The notes under the pieces are model-generated. The model was not told the origin of the DNA. It worked only from the letters and a program-made list of their open reading frames with translations, and did no database searches. The translations under genes were made by a program, and so were the position numbers. Positions 51,377-61,142 of a stretch of DNA of 64,000 bases are shown piece after piece; the stretch's first letter is position 1; the number at the start of each line of letters is the position of its first letter. Origin of the DNA: Acidobacteriota bacterium (lineage in GTDB: Bacteria; Acidobacteriota; Vicinamibacteria; Vicinamibacterales; CAVVIG01); contig JADZED010000080.1 of assembly GCA_020850715.1 (NCBI GenBank), positions 256,524 through 320,523 on the forward strand, given 5' to 3'.

Positions 51377-53257
51377 ATGCCGCTGGATCGTTCGACGCTG
51401 GTTCCCGCCCTGCACAACATCGCCACGCGGCTGCGGATCGACTCGCTGCGCTCGACGTCGGAAGCGGGCAGCGGCCATCCGACCAGCTGCTTCTCGGCCG
51501 CCGAGGTCGCCGCCGCGCTGTTCTTCGCCGAGATGCGCTTCGATCCGAGGGATCCCGGCAATCCCGACAACGATCGGTTCGTGCTCTCGAAGGGGCACGC
51601 CGCGCCGCTGCTGTACGCGGCATGGGCCGAGGCGGGCGCCTTCGATCGCGCCGAACTGCTGAAGCTGCGCCGGATCGACTCGGACCTCGAGGGGCATCCC
51701 ACGCCGCGTCTCGCGTTTGTCGACGTCGCCACCGGGTCGCTCGGCCAGGGCATCTGCGCCGCGGTCGGCTCGGCGCTCAACGCGCGCCGCATCACGTCGG
51801 CCTATCGCACCTACGTCCTGCTCGGCGACGGCGAGACCGCCGAAGGCTCGGTCTGGGAGGCCGCCGATGTCGCCGCGATGGATCGGCTCGACAACCTGTG
51901 CGGCATCACCGACGTGAACCGCCTGGGCCAGAGTCGTCCGACCATGTGGGAGCACGACCTGGCGCAGTTCGAGCGCCGATGGAAGGCCTTCGGCTGGCAC
52001 GCGATCGTCGTCGACGGCCACGACCTCGTGCAGTTGCTCGATGCGCTCGACGAGGCGCGCCGCACCACGGGCCGGCCGACGATGATCCTGGCGCGGACGA
52101 TCAAGGGCAAGGGCGTCTCGTTTGCCGCCGACCGGGACGGCTGGCACGGCCGCGCCTTCAAGAAGGGTGACGAGCTCGAGCGCGCGCTGGCCGAGCTCGA
52201 GGCGCAGTTCGTCCCGGTGCCGGGGGAGGGCCAGGACGTCAACCTCGCGCGGCGGATCCCGAAGCCCGCCGCCAGGCCGCGCGCCGTCGCCGCGGCGCCG
52301 AAAGCCCCCGCGCCGCCGTCCTACGAGGCCGGCGCGCAGGTCGCGACGCGCGAGGCGTACGGCACCGCGATCGCCAAGCTGGGCGAGGTCGACCCGCGCG
52401 TGGTCGCCCTCGACGCCGACGTCAAGAACTCCACGTTCAGCGAGCGCTTCGAGAAGGCGCTGCCGGACCGCTTCTTCCAGAACTTCATCGCCGAGCAGAG
52501 CATGCTCGGCGCCGCGATGGGCCTCGCCGCCCGCGGCGCGATCCCGTTCCCGTCGACCTTTGCCTGCTTCCTGGCGCGCGCCGCCGACTTCGTGCGGATG
52601 GCCGCGATCAGCAACGTCGGCATCAAGATGGCCGGCTCCCACGCCGGCGTGTCGATCGGCGAAGACGGACCGTCGCAGATGGCCCTCGAGGACCTGGCGA
52701 TGTGCCGCGCCCAGCCCAACTGCGTCGTGCTCTATCCGTGCGATGCGGTCAGCACCGAGCGGCTCGTGGCCGCGATGGCCTACCACCCCGGACCGGCCTA
52801 TCTCCGCACGAGCCGGCCCAAGACGCCGGTGATCTATGCCAACGACGAGCAATTTCCGATCGGCGGGCTGAAGGTGCTGCGCGAGAGCCCGGACGACGCG
52901 GCCGCGGTGATCGGCGCCGGCGTGACGGTGTTCGAGGCGCTGAAGGCGCACGACCAGCTGAAGGCGGAAGGGCGGTCGATCCGCGTGATCGATCTCTACT
53001 CGGTGCAGCCGATCGACGCGGCCGCGCTCGTCGCGGCCGGCCGCGCGGCCGGCGGCCATCTGGTGACGGTGGAAGACCACTACGCCTCGGGCGGGATCGG
53101 CGATGCGGTCGCGCAGGCGGTGGCCGCCAGCGGCCTCACCGTACACCGGCTCGCCGTCCGCGAGATCCCGCGCAGCGGCAAGCCCGAGGAACTGCTCGAT
53201 CGCTACGGCATCTCGGCCCGCCAGATCGTCGAGGCCGTTCGACAGCTTTCGAGATAG
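51377..53257 (+). CDS. tkt: Transketolase (full length)
   Basis: The 626-residue product has all transketolase domains on one chain. AGSGHPTSCFSAAE (30-43), SKGHA (71-75), GDGETAEGSVWEA...DVN (150-181) is the TPP motif, and FIAEQSMLGAAMG carries the catalytic Glu at about 375. A Pro/Ala-rich linker (about 286-313) joins the PP and Pyr domains, as in animal-type transketolases of this size rather than the 660-residue E. coli enzyme. It should run the non-oxidative pentose phosphate pathway, independent of the split enzyme at 2704-4493. It is followed by a strong terminator. Confidence 0.92.
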   Translation: MPLDRSTLVPALHNIATRLRIDSLRSTSEAGSGHPTSCFSAAEVAAALFFAEMRFDPRDPGNPDNDRFVLSKGHAAPLLYAAWAEAGAFDRAELLKLRRIDSDLEGHPTPRLAFVDVATGSLGQGICAAVGSALNARRITSAYRTYVLLGDGETAEGSVWEAADVAAMDRLDNLCGITDVNRLGQSRPTMWEHDLAQFERRWKAFGWHAIVVDGHDLVQLLDALDEARRTTGRPTMILARTIKGKGVSFAADRDGWHGRAFKKGDELERALAELEAQFVPVPGEGQDVNLARRIPKPAARPRAVAAAPKAPAPPSYEAGAQVATREAYGTAIAKLGEVDPRVVALDADVKNSTFSERFEKALPDRFFQNFIAEQSMLGAAMGLAARGAIPFPSTFACFLARAADFVRMAAISNVGIKMAGSHAGVSIGEDGPSQMALEDLAMCRAQPNCVVLYPCDAVSTERLVAAMAYHPGPAYLRTSRPKTPVIYANDEQFPIGGLKVLRESPDDAAAVIGAGVTVFEALKAHDQLKAEGRSIRVIDLYSVQPIDAAALVAAGRAAGGHLVTVEDHYASGGIGDAVAQAVAASGLTVHRLAVREIPRSGKPEELLDRYGISARQIVEAVRQLSR

Positions 53258-53259
53258 AG

Positions 53260-53292
53260 GGCTCTGGAGGCCCAGCCGCGGCCTCCAGAGCC
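53260..53292. terminator. Bidirectional terminator, perfect 12-bp inverted repeat
   Basis: Arms 53260-53271 and 53281-53292 are exact complements around a 9-base loop. The repeat begins 2 bases after the transketolase stop and ends 6 bases before the stop of the convergent Spy-like gene. Confidence 0.75.
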
Positions 53293-53298
53293 GGGGCG

Positions 53299-53808
53299 CT
53301 AGCCCCGACCGCGCCGGCCGCGGCCGGTCGCGGTCTGCCGCTCCGCGGTGAGCGTCTTCAGCCGCTCGCGCTGCGCCGGCGTCAGCACCTGCAGCACCTC
53401 GGCCCGTACGTGCGCGCCGGCGACCGCCATGTCGGCCTGCACCGCCGCCACCTCCGCGCTCTTCTGCCGGATCGCCGCATCGTCTATCGGGTCGGCGTTG
53501 ATGGCGGCCTGCAGCGCGCGACGCGCGTCGCGACTCCGGTCCGCCAGCGTCTTGAACTCTTCGGCGTGCGACTGGACGATGTTCCGGACCTGATCCTTCT
53601 GCGCGTCCGTCAGATCCAGGCGCCGAATCGGGCCGAGCATCCCGAGCGCACCCGCGCCCGGGCCCATGCCTCCGGGACCCATGCCCGCGCCGCGGGACCG
53701 CGGCTGGCCGCTGGTATTCTGGGTGGCGGCGGCGGTTCCCGCCGCCAGACCGACGGCGAGCGCCGCCGCGGCGAGGCCTGTGGCCACGCCCTTCATTCGT
53801 ATGCTCAT
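53299..53808 (-). CDS. Spy/CpxP-like periplasmic protein
   Basis: This 169-residue secreted protein has an N-terminal signal peptide (1-28, cut likely after TAAA), a Gly/Met-rich stretch (35-58) and a helical body with LDLTDAQKDQVRNIV (63-77) and a second LTPAQRERLKTL (about 145-156). The two LTxxQ motifs are the Spy/CpxP signature. Family members are ATP-independent chaperones or stress sensors in the periplasm and bind metals weakly. A clear AGGAG lies 10 bases before ATG 53808. It is divergent from an OmpR-type response regulator with an inverted repeat between them, so it may be a target of that regulator. Confidence 0.78.
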   Translation of the reverse strand: MSIRMKGVATGLAAAALAVGLAAGTAAATQNTSGQPRSRGAGMGPGGMGPGAGALGMLGPIRRLDLTDAQKDQVRNIVQSHAEEFKTLADRSRDARRALQAAINADPIDDAAIRQKSAEVAAVQADMAVAGAHVRAEVLQVLTPAQRERLKTLTAERQTATGRGRRGRG

Positions 53809-53825
53809 GATCTGCTGCTCCTTGG

Positions 53826-53879
53826 CCGTCAATCGATGCCGCTCCGGCTCGTCGGCGGCGTTCACGATCGATTGGACGG
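53826..53879. promoter_or_regulatory. Candidate operator: inverted repeat between the Spy-like and regulator genes
   Basis: CCGTCAATCGAT (53826-53837) and its inverse ATCGATTGGACGG (53867-53879) match except for one extra base, 29 bases apart. It is the only symmetrical element in the 111-base divergent gap. It could bind the regulator encoded alongside. Confidence 0.4.
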
Positions 53880-53919
53880 TACAGGCGTGCACCGGCGGTG
53901 GACCGGATGTGAAAAGACC

Positions 53920-54645
53920 ATGGTAGCCCAGACGCGCGTGCTCGTCGTCGAGGACGAGCCCCACCTCCGCGAGCTCGTGTGCCTGCACCTGGGCCTGGAG
54001 GGGTACGCGTGCGAGGCGGTCGGCGACGGACAGGCGGCCCTGGCGCGGGCCGAGGCGGAGCGTTTCGACCTGATGGTGCTCGACGTGATGCTGCCGGGGC
54101 TCGACGGGTTGTCGCTCTGCCGCGCGGTGCGCAACGGGCGGCTGAACCGCGACGTCCCCATTCTCGTGCTGACGGCGCGCCGCGAGGAGGCCGACAAGGT
54201 CGTCGGCCTCGAGAGCGGCGCCGACGATTACCTGACCAAGCCATTCGGCGTGCGCGAGCTCGTCGCCCGCGCACGAGCGTTGCTGAGGCGCCCGCGCGCG
54301 GCGGCAAAGGAGGCGGCGGCGGCCGGGGCCGTCGACGCGCTGCCGCCGGTGACGGTGCACGACATCGAGATCGACCCGGCGCGCCGGCGCGTGCGCGTGC
54401 AGGGGCGCGAGGTCGAGCTGACGGATCAGGAGTTCCGCCTGCTGCACCTGCTCGCGACGCACGCCGGCATCGTGTTCAGCCGCGAGGCGCTGCTCTCGAA
54501 GATCTGGCGGGAGGACACCTTCGTGACCGTGCGGAGCGTGGACACGCTGGTGAAGCGGCTGCGGCGGCGGATCGAGGCCGATCCCGCCGCGCCGCGCTAC
54601 CTCCTGACGGTGTGGGGGGTGGGCTACAAGTTCGCGGACGTGTGA
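53920..54645 (+). CDS. OmpR/PhoB-family response regulator
   Basis: This is a 241-residue two-component regulator. The receiver domain (5-125) has the acidic pair Glu11-Asp12, phospho-acceptor Asp55 in LMVLDVMLPG, Thr83 in VLTAR and Lys107 in LTKPFG. A linker (126-145) leads to a winged-helix DNA-binding domain with VELTDQEFRLLHLL and VDTLVKRLRRRI, ending in YLLTVWGVGYKF. No histidine kinase gene lies beside it, so it is an orphan in this window. It is divergent from the Spy-like gene and may control it. The ATG at 53920 has AAAAGACC upstream. Confidence 0.88.
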   Translation: MVAQTRVLVVEDEPHLRELVCLHLGLEGYACEAVGDGQAALARAEAERFDLMVLDVMLPGLDGLSLCRAVRNGRLNRDVPILVLTARREEADKVVGLESGADDYLTKPFGVRELVARARALLRRPRAAAKEAAAAGAVDALPPVTVHDIEIDPARRRVRVQGREVELTDQEFRLLHLLATHAGIVFSREALLSKIWREDTFVTVRSVDTLVKRLRRRIEADPAAPRYLLTVWGVGYKFADV

Positions 54646-54734
54646 CAGGAGGTCGGGAGATCTCACGGAAGCTCGGGAGGCCGGAGAAAGGGAAGCTCGA
54701 TCATCTCCTGTGGAATTTCGCGACCGCCCTCGGC

Positions 54735-55973
54735 TCAGCGCCCGGCAATCCGGTCGAGCAGATCCTCCAGTTCGCGCTCCTCGGCGCTGCCCGGCCGGTA
54801 CTGGTTGTGCCGCTCTTCGGGATCCGCCTCCAGATCGTAGAGCTCGGGCGTCCGGCCCGCGATCAGCTTGCGCCCGCCCTTCACCACGCCGCGCATCCCG
54901 TTCACCTCGAAATACGATTCGCGATCGCCGGCCGCCGAGGGGCCGAGCAGCGGCAGGATGCTGCGGCCGTCGGCGCCGTCGATCGGCGCCGCCGCCACGA
55001 GATCGACGATCGTCGGCGCGAGATCGATCAGCCGCGTCGTGGGCGCCACGAGCCCGGCCCCGAGCTGCGGCGGGGCCCACAGGATGACCGGCACGCGCAG
55101 CGTGGCATCGTAGGCCAGCGAGCCGTGCGACGCTTCGCCGTGCTCGCCCAGCGCGTCGCCGTAGGTCGAGGCGATCGTCACCAGGGTTCTGCCGAAGACG
55201 CCCGTGCGGCGCAGGCCGGTGAGGAAGCCGAGCAGGGCGGAATCGACGTAGGCGATCTCGCCGTCGTACCCCTCGAGATCGGAGCGCGCCGCGAACGACG
55301 CCGGCGGCTGATACGGCGGGTTCGGATCGCTCAGATGGACCCATAGGAACCAGGGGGCCGGGACCTGGACGGCGGGCGCCGGCGGCTCGGAGCGGGAGCC
55401 TGGAGATTGAGCCACCGGTGCCGGGGGCCGGTCGCTCGGAGCCGGCGCCGCCGCCCATGCGAGCGCGGCGGCGAACACCTCCTCGGCGGAACGCGAGGCC
55501 TCGTTGTCCGGCAGCAGATCGTCATAGCGGTCGAAGCCGGTAGCCAGGCCGTCGCGCCCGGCCGCCAGGTCGCGCGATCCGACGAACGCGCCCGTACGGT
55601 ACCCCACGGCCGCAAGGCGCGCGGCGAGCGCGGCGGGCGCATCGGCGCGGTCCGGATAGACGCCCGACAGAATGGTGCGGACCGACGGCCGCGACACCGG
55701 CACGTGCGAGTACGCGCGCGCGAGGTAGATGCCGTCTTTCGCGAACCGATCGAGTGTGGGCGTGAGAGCCCCGTCGCGGCTGTACGCGCCGAGATGATCC
55801 GGGCGCAGCCCATCCACGGTCACGAGGAGCACGTTGGCGCCCTTCAGGGCGCCGGCCGCGACCGGCGGCGGCGCCTGCGGCGGCCGCCCCCGCAAGGCGA
55901 GCACGCCCAGGCCCAGCGCCACCAGCGGCCCCCCGACGATCAACGACGCGACCCAGCCGGCGGGGCGGTTCAT
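54735..55973 (-). CDS. Sulfatase-fold (alkaline phosphatase superfamily) protein with degenerate metal site
   Basis: This 412-residue protein has an N-terminal anchor (about 8-28) and a sulfatase fold: VLLVTVDGLRPDHLGAY (48-64), HVPVSRPSVRTILSGVYP (90-107), and LGEHGEASHG (275-284). Several ligands differ from active enzymes. The usual DH before GE-rich loop is Thr270-Tyr271. The His of the HxPY segment is Asn218 (DPNPPY). The His after the Ser94-nucleophile region is Val98. It may be catalytically dead or use another mechanism. A Pro/Ser-rich insertion (177-206) interrupts the fold. A -10 (TACAAT) lies about 44 bases upstream. Confidence 0.75.
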   Translation of the reverse strand: MNRPAGWVASLIVGGPLVALGLGVLALRGRPPQAPPPVAAGALKGANVLLVTVDGLRPDHLGAYSRDGALTPTLDRFAKDGIYLARAYSHVPVSRPSVRTILSGVYPDRADAPAALAARLAAVGYRTGAFVGSRDLAAGRDGLATGFDRYDDLLPDNEASRSAEEVFAAALAWAAAPAPSDRPPAPVAQSPGSRSEPPAPAVQVPAPWFLWVHLSDPNPPYQPPASFAARSDLEGYDGEIAYVDSALLGFLTGLRRTGVFGRTLVTIASTYGDALGEHGEASHGSLAYDATLRVPVILWAPPQLGAGLVAPTTRLIDLAPTIVDLVAAAPIDGADGRSILPLLGPSAAGDRESYFEVNGMRGVVKGGRKLIAGRTPELYDLEADPEERHNQYRPGSAEERELEDLLDRIAGR

Positions 55974-55990
55974 GAGCGGTTCACGGGAGA

Positions 55991-56009
55991 CCCGGCAGGG
56001 CGAGCCGGG
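55991..56009 (-). promoter_or_regulatory. Leader hairpin of the sulfatase-fold gene
   Basis: A 6-base stem (55991-55996 with 56004-56009) with a 7-base loop in the predicted 5' leader, between the -10 TACAAT at 56018-56023 (minus strand) and ATG 55973. Its role is unknown. Confidence 0.3.
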
Positions 56010-56098
56010 ACACCCGCATTGTAGCGATCGCGGCGCCCGCGCACCATGCGCGAGGCGCCGGCGTCCTGCTCAGGTGTCCCTGCCGCCGCGGCTCGTTG

Positions 56099-56104
56099 TA
56101 AGAT
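56099..56104 (+). promoter_or_regulatory. Candidate -10 box (TAAGAT) for ftsH
   Basis: TTGTAAGAT lies about 97 bases before the chosen GTG 56202, so unlike many neighbours ftsH would have a real leader. Confidence 0.35.
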
Positions 56105-56201
56105 GACGGTGCGTTCCGGAGCCCACCGGAATCTCCTCACAGCCTTCGACGAAATATCGCGCGTCCGGCCGTGCCCTCGCCGGATCCGCACGGAGTGTCA
56201 C

Positions 56202-57986
<1,785 letters not shown>

Positions 57987-58001
57987 GGATCGGACATCGT
58001 T

Positions 58002-58973
58002 CTACGACTCCCAGATCATCACCACCCCCACCATCGTCTCGGCGGGTGCGCGGTCGATCGGCGGGCCGATCCGGCCGCGCTCGACGGCGTGCGCGATGTA
58101 GCCGAGCGCGCGCATCTGCGCGAGAAACGCATCGGGCGTCGCGGCGGATGCGCGATCGAGCTGCACCGGGTGCAGTTCCGACAGAATCGTCGGCCGATCC
58201 TCGCGGATCAGACGCGCCGCTCCCTGCACCACGAGCGGCTCCGCGCCTTCCACGTCCATCTTGATCAGTCGCACCGGGCGGTCGATCCGCAGGTCGTCGA
58301 GCGCGAGGGCCGGCACGGTGCGTGTCTGGTTCCCGGTCAGCGGCGCCGCGCCGTCGCGGAGCAGGTAGGCGCCGCCGGAGTTCAGCGTCTCGGCCGGAAA
58401 CGTGAGGGTGGCCACGCCGGTCGCGCGGGCGGCTGCCGCCCGGTGGAGCACGACCCGCCGGTCGAACCGGTTCTCGACGAGGGAGCGCTCGAGGAGCTCG
58501 GCATTGGCGTCGAGGGGCTCGAACGCGTAGACGCGCCCTTCCTCGCCGACCATCGCCGCCATCTGCATCGTGAAGAATCCGATGTGCGCCCCGACGTCGA
58601 TCGCCCGATCGCCCGGCTTCAACAGGCTGGCCACCAGCGCGATCTCGTCCTGCTCGTAGCGGCCGCGCAGGATGTTGAGGCCGATCACATGGTCGGACAG
58701 GTCGAGAAAGAGGCGCACGCCCGCCGCGATCTCCTTGATCACCACCGTGCGCTCGTTGGTCTGTGCGAAGTCGGGATTCTTCCGTCGGAATTCCGACGAC
58801 GTAATCAGATGATGTCTGAGCTCCGCGGTATTCGCCGATCCGGCGAGCTTCGGTCCGATCACGTCTTCGCTTTCCGGATCGCGATCGAGCAGCAGGCGGT
58901 AGGCCCAGACGACGTGGTCGCGCGTGAGGCCGCCGGGATGGGAGCTGCGCATCGGCGGGCATCGTACCACCAT
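58002..58973 (-). CDS. FkbM-family methyltransferase with N-terminal DUF4214-like domain
   Basis: This 323-residue protein has two parts. Residues about 16-66 (VVWAYRLLLDRDPESEDV ... LITSSEFRRKNP) match the pattern of DUF4214 domains, usually found in large surface or glycan-linked proteins. Residues 115-320 are an FkbM methyltransferase with IDVGAHIGFF (125-134), FEPLDANAE (151-159) and IKMDVEGAE (237-245). It probably O-methylates a surface or secreted sugar. ATG 58973 lies 7 bases from a minus-strand TATAGC; ATG 58952 is the other choice. It converges with ftsH and diverges from the DapB-like gene with only 23 bases between the two starts. Confidence 0.8.
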   Translation of the reverse strand: MVVRCPPMRSSHPGGLTRDHVVWAYRLLLDRDPESEDVIGPKLAGSANTAELRHHLITSSEFRRKNPDFAQTNERTVVIKEIAAGVRLFLDLSDHVIGLNILRGRYEQDEIALVASLLKPGDRAIDVGAHIGFFTMQMAAMVGEEGRVYAFEPLDANAELLERSLVENRFDRRVVLHRAAAARATGVATLTFPAETLNSGGAYLLRDGAAPLTGNQTRTVPALALDDLRIDRPVRLIKMDVEGAEPLVVQGAARLIREDRPTILSELHPVQLDRASAATPDAFLAQMRALGYIAHAVERGRIGPPIDRAPAETMVGVVMIWES

Positions 58974-58980
58974 CGCCCGC

Positions 58981-58988
58981 GCTATAAT
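58981..58988. promoter_or_regulatory. Overlapping divergent -10 boxes (TATAAT plus / TATAGC minus)
   Basis: Plus-strand TATAAT (58983-58988) ends 8 bases before ATG 58997. Minus-strand TATAGC (58981-58986) ends 7 bases before ATG 58973. As at 50474-50481, one site appears to serve two leaderless genes. Confidence 0.6.
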
Positions 58989-58996
58989 CCGCGGTC

Positions 58997-60001
58997 ATGC
59001 CGAACATCCGCGTGATCCCGTTCGGCCTCGGCCCGATCGGGGTCGCGGTCGTGAAACAGCTTGCGTCCCGTCCCGGCTTCAAGATCGTCGGCGCCATCGA
59101 CATCGATCCGGCCAAGGCCGGCCGCGATCTGGGGGACGTCGCCGGCCTCCCGCGGCGCCTCGGCGTCCGCGTCTCCGCCGACGCGGCGCGGGCGCTCGAG
59201 ACGGCGAAGCCGGATGTCGCGATCCTCTGCACCGGCTCCGCCCTGAAGAAGACGATGCCGCAGATCGAGACGATTCTGAAGTCGAAGACGGCCATCGTGT
59301 CGACGACCGAGGAGCTCTCCTATCCCGGCTACACCCATATCCGCCTCGCCCGCCAGGTGCACGCGTGGGCGAAGAAGGCCAGGGTCGCCGTGCTGGGCAC
59401 CGGCGTGAACCCGGGCTTTGCCATGGACGCGCTGCCGATCGCGCTCACCGCCGTCTGCGAGCGGGTCGACCGCCTCGTCGTCAATCGCGTGCAGGACGCG
59501 CGGATCCGGCGCCTGCCCTTCCAGCAGAAGATCGGCGCCGGCCTCACCACCGAGCAGTTCCAGCGGAAGGTCGCGGACGGAAGCGTGCGGCACGTAGGGC
59601 TCACCGAATCGATCGCGATGATTGCCGACGCGCTCGGGTGGACGCTCGACCGGATTACCGACGAGATCGAGCCGAAGCTGGCCGCGGTCACCGTGGCAAG
59701 CGAGTTCCTGGCGGTGGACCCGGGCTACGTCTGCGGCATCGTCCAGGACGGCATCGGGTACCGGAAGAATGATGCGGTGATCCGCCTGCACATGGAGGCG
59801 TACCTCGGCGCGCCGGAATCGTACGATTCAATCGAGATCGACGGCTCGCCGCGGCTCTCGTCGAAGATCAGCGGCGGCATCCACGGCGACCTGGCCACGG
59901 TCTCGATCGTCGTGAACTCGATCCCCAAGGTGCTCGACGCGTCGCCAGGGCTGCACACGATGCGCGACCTCGTGCTGCCGTCGTTCTTCCCGGGACGGTA
60001 G
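58997..60001 (+). CDS. DapB-like NAD(P)-dependent amino-acid dehydrogenase/reductase
   Basis: This 334-residue protein has an N-terminal Rossmann domain, FGLGPIGVAVVKQLA (9-23), and a catalytic/dimerisation domain starting with VLGTGVNPGFAMDALPIAL (about 132-150). The fold order resembles dihydrodipicolinate reductase but is 70 residues longer, as in 2,4-diaminopentanoate dehydrogenase and similar amine dehydrogenases. GTGVNPGF is shared with that group. The substrate is not certain; an amino-acid or keto-acid with an amino group is likely. ATG 58997 follows TATAAT by 8 bases. It is followed by a possible stem with arms at 60043-60052 and 60096-60105. Confidence 0.7.
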   Translation: MPNIRVIPFGLGPIGVAVVKQLASRPGFKIVGAIDIDPAKAGRDLGDVAGLPRRLGVRVSADAARALETAKPDVAILCTGSALKKTMPQIETILKSKTAIVSTTEELSYPGYTHIRLARQVHAWAKKARVAVLGTGVNPGFAMDALPIALTAVCERVDRLVVNRVQDARIRRLPFQQKIGAGLTTEQFQRKVADGSVRHVGLTESIAMIADALGWTLDRITDEIEPKLAAVTVASEFLAVDPGYVCGIVQDGIGYRKNDAVIRLHMEAYLGAPESYDSIEIDGSPRLSSKISGGIHGDLATVSIVVNSIPKVLDASPGLHTMRDLVLPSFFPGR

Positions 60002-60042
60002 GAGGGCGCAGGGGGAGCGGAGACCGCGGGCGTGCCGGAGGA

Positions 60043-60105
60043 AGATCGGGAGGACGCGAGAGCGCCTGGCGCCGTCGCTCCCGCGGACCGCGGAACTCCC
60101 GATCT
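60043..60105. terminator. Possible terminator stem between convergent genes
   Basis: AGATCGGGAG (60043-60052) and CTCCCGATCT (60096-60105) are exact complements 43 bases apart, in the 111-base gap between the DapB-like gene and the small basic-protein gene. The gap holds nothing else I can recognise. Confidence 0.4.
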
Positions 60106-60112
60106 CGCGTGA

Positions 60113-60433
60113 TTACGCCGGGCGATCGCGCCGATCGCGTCCGGACCGCCGGTCGTGCCGCCGCCGCTCGACGCCGGTCGGGCTGCCGAGATCGATCGTG
60201 CGCCGGTCCGCGCCGCGACGACGGTCCCGGGCCCGCCGCTCGACCTTGATCGCGACCGCGGCCTTCGCCGCGGCGTGCGCCTCCCGCTGGAGACGTGCGG
60301 CGCGGCGGTTCGGCTCCAGCACCTCGAGCAGGCCTTCGTAGAGCGTCCGCGCCCGCGGGGTGTTGTCGCCGGCGGCGATCCGTTCGCGCAGGTAGCCGGC
60401 TGCCGCCTGAACGTTGTCGCGCTGCCAACTCAT
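60113..60433 (-). CDS. Small charged hypothetical protein (106 aa)
   Basis: This 106-residue protein has a helical N-terminal half (QAAAGYLRERIAAGDNTPRAR, TLYEGLLEVLEP) and a C-terminal half dominated by Arg/Asp, with repeated RRxxRDRR-type pieces ([28 protein letters not shown]). Such tracts may bind nucleic acid or polyphosphate. It is a single gene between a convergent and a divergent neighbour. A minus-strand TACAGT (60441-60446) ends 7 bases before ATG 60433, supporting it as a real leaderless gene. I know no characterised relative. Confidence 0.6.
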   Translation of the reverse strand: MSWQRDNVQAAAGYLRERIAAGDNTPRARTLYEGLLEVLEPNRRAARLQREAHAAAKAAVAIKVERRARDRRRGADRRTIDLGSPTGVERRRHDRRSGRDRRDRPA

Positions 60434-60440
60434 GCATGGC

Positions 60441-60446
60441 ACTGTA
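60441..60446 (-). promoter_or_regulatory. -10 box (TACAGT), 7 bases before ATG 60433
   Basis: Faces away from the plus-strand GATAAT at 60466 in a 51-base divergent gap between two small genes. Confidence 0.4.
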
Positions 60447-60465
60447 ACGCAGAGCGGGTGCGTGG

Positions 60466-60471
60466 GATAAT
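60466..60471 (+). promoter_or_regulatory. -10 box (GATAAT), 13 bases before ATG 60485
   Basis: Serves the zinc-ribbon membrane protein gene; predicted leader about 6 bases. Confidence 0.4.
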
Positions 60472-60484
60472 CGATTCCGCGTCG

Positions 60485-60949
60485 ATGCTCATCCTCGCGC
60501 GCTGCCCGAATTGCGGGGCCGGCCTGCCCTTCGATGCGACGGAGATGCCGGCGGCGATCGCCTGCGGCGGATGCCGCCGCGCGATCGCGCTGGCCATCAC
60601 CGAGGGCGTCGCCGGGGACCGCGCCGTCGATGCCTGTCCCGTGTGCCGGGGCGCGAACTTCTACGTCCGCAAGGACTTCAACCCGCAGCTCGGGCTGGCC
60701 GTCGTCGTCGTCGGCGCGTTGGTCAGCGCCGCGTTCTACTGGTTCAATCGGGATCTCGCCGCTTACGCCGTCCTGGCCGGCGCGGCGCTTCTCGACCTCA
60801 TCGTGTACGGCCGGCTCGGGGAGGTGACGGTCTGCTACCGCTGCCATACCGAGTTCCGCGGCGGTTATCCGCGCACGGCGGCCGCCTTCGACCTGCACAC
60901 CGCGGACCTCCTCGAACTGGAATACGAGCGCGCCATCGGCCGGCGTTGA
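60485..60949 (+). CDS. Zinc-ribbon membrane protein (154 aa)
   Basis: This 154-residue protein has two N-terminal Cys pairs (ARCPNCGAG 5-13, ACGGCRRA about 26-33), a third ACPVC at about 49-53, two hydrophobic helices (about 68-85 and 92-108), then VCYRCHTEFRGGYP. Each zinc knuckle is of the Cys-x2-Cys kind, so at least two zinc ribbons flank the helices. Topology suggests an inner-membrane protein with cytoplasmic ribbons. The function is unknown. ATG 60485 is preceded by GATAAT. The 193-base gap downstream to moeA is GC-rich and holds no gene I can see. Confidence 0.72.
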   Translation: MLILARCPNCGAGLPFDATEMPAAIACGGCRRAIALAITEGVAGDRAVDACPVCRGANFYVRKDFNPQLGLAVVVVGALVSAAFYWFNRDLAAYAVLAGAALLDLIVYGRLGEVTVCYRCHTEFRGGYPRTAAAFDLHTADLLELEYERAIGRR

Positions 60950-61142
60950 TGTGGACGTGGGCCGGCTGCCCGGTCGCCGGATCTTCGCGGCGCCGCGGCG
61001 TTTCAGCCTCGGCTGACGTCGCTCGAAAGCGCCGGGCGCTCCACCAGCGCTGCCTGTTCCGCCGCCGCGCGGCGGTGGCCCGTTTGCGGCCGCCCGCGCT
61101 CGCCCTCCGCTAGGAATGGCCGGGGGCACGCGCGGCCGCGCG

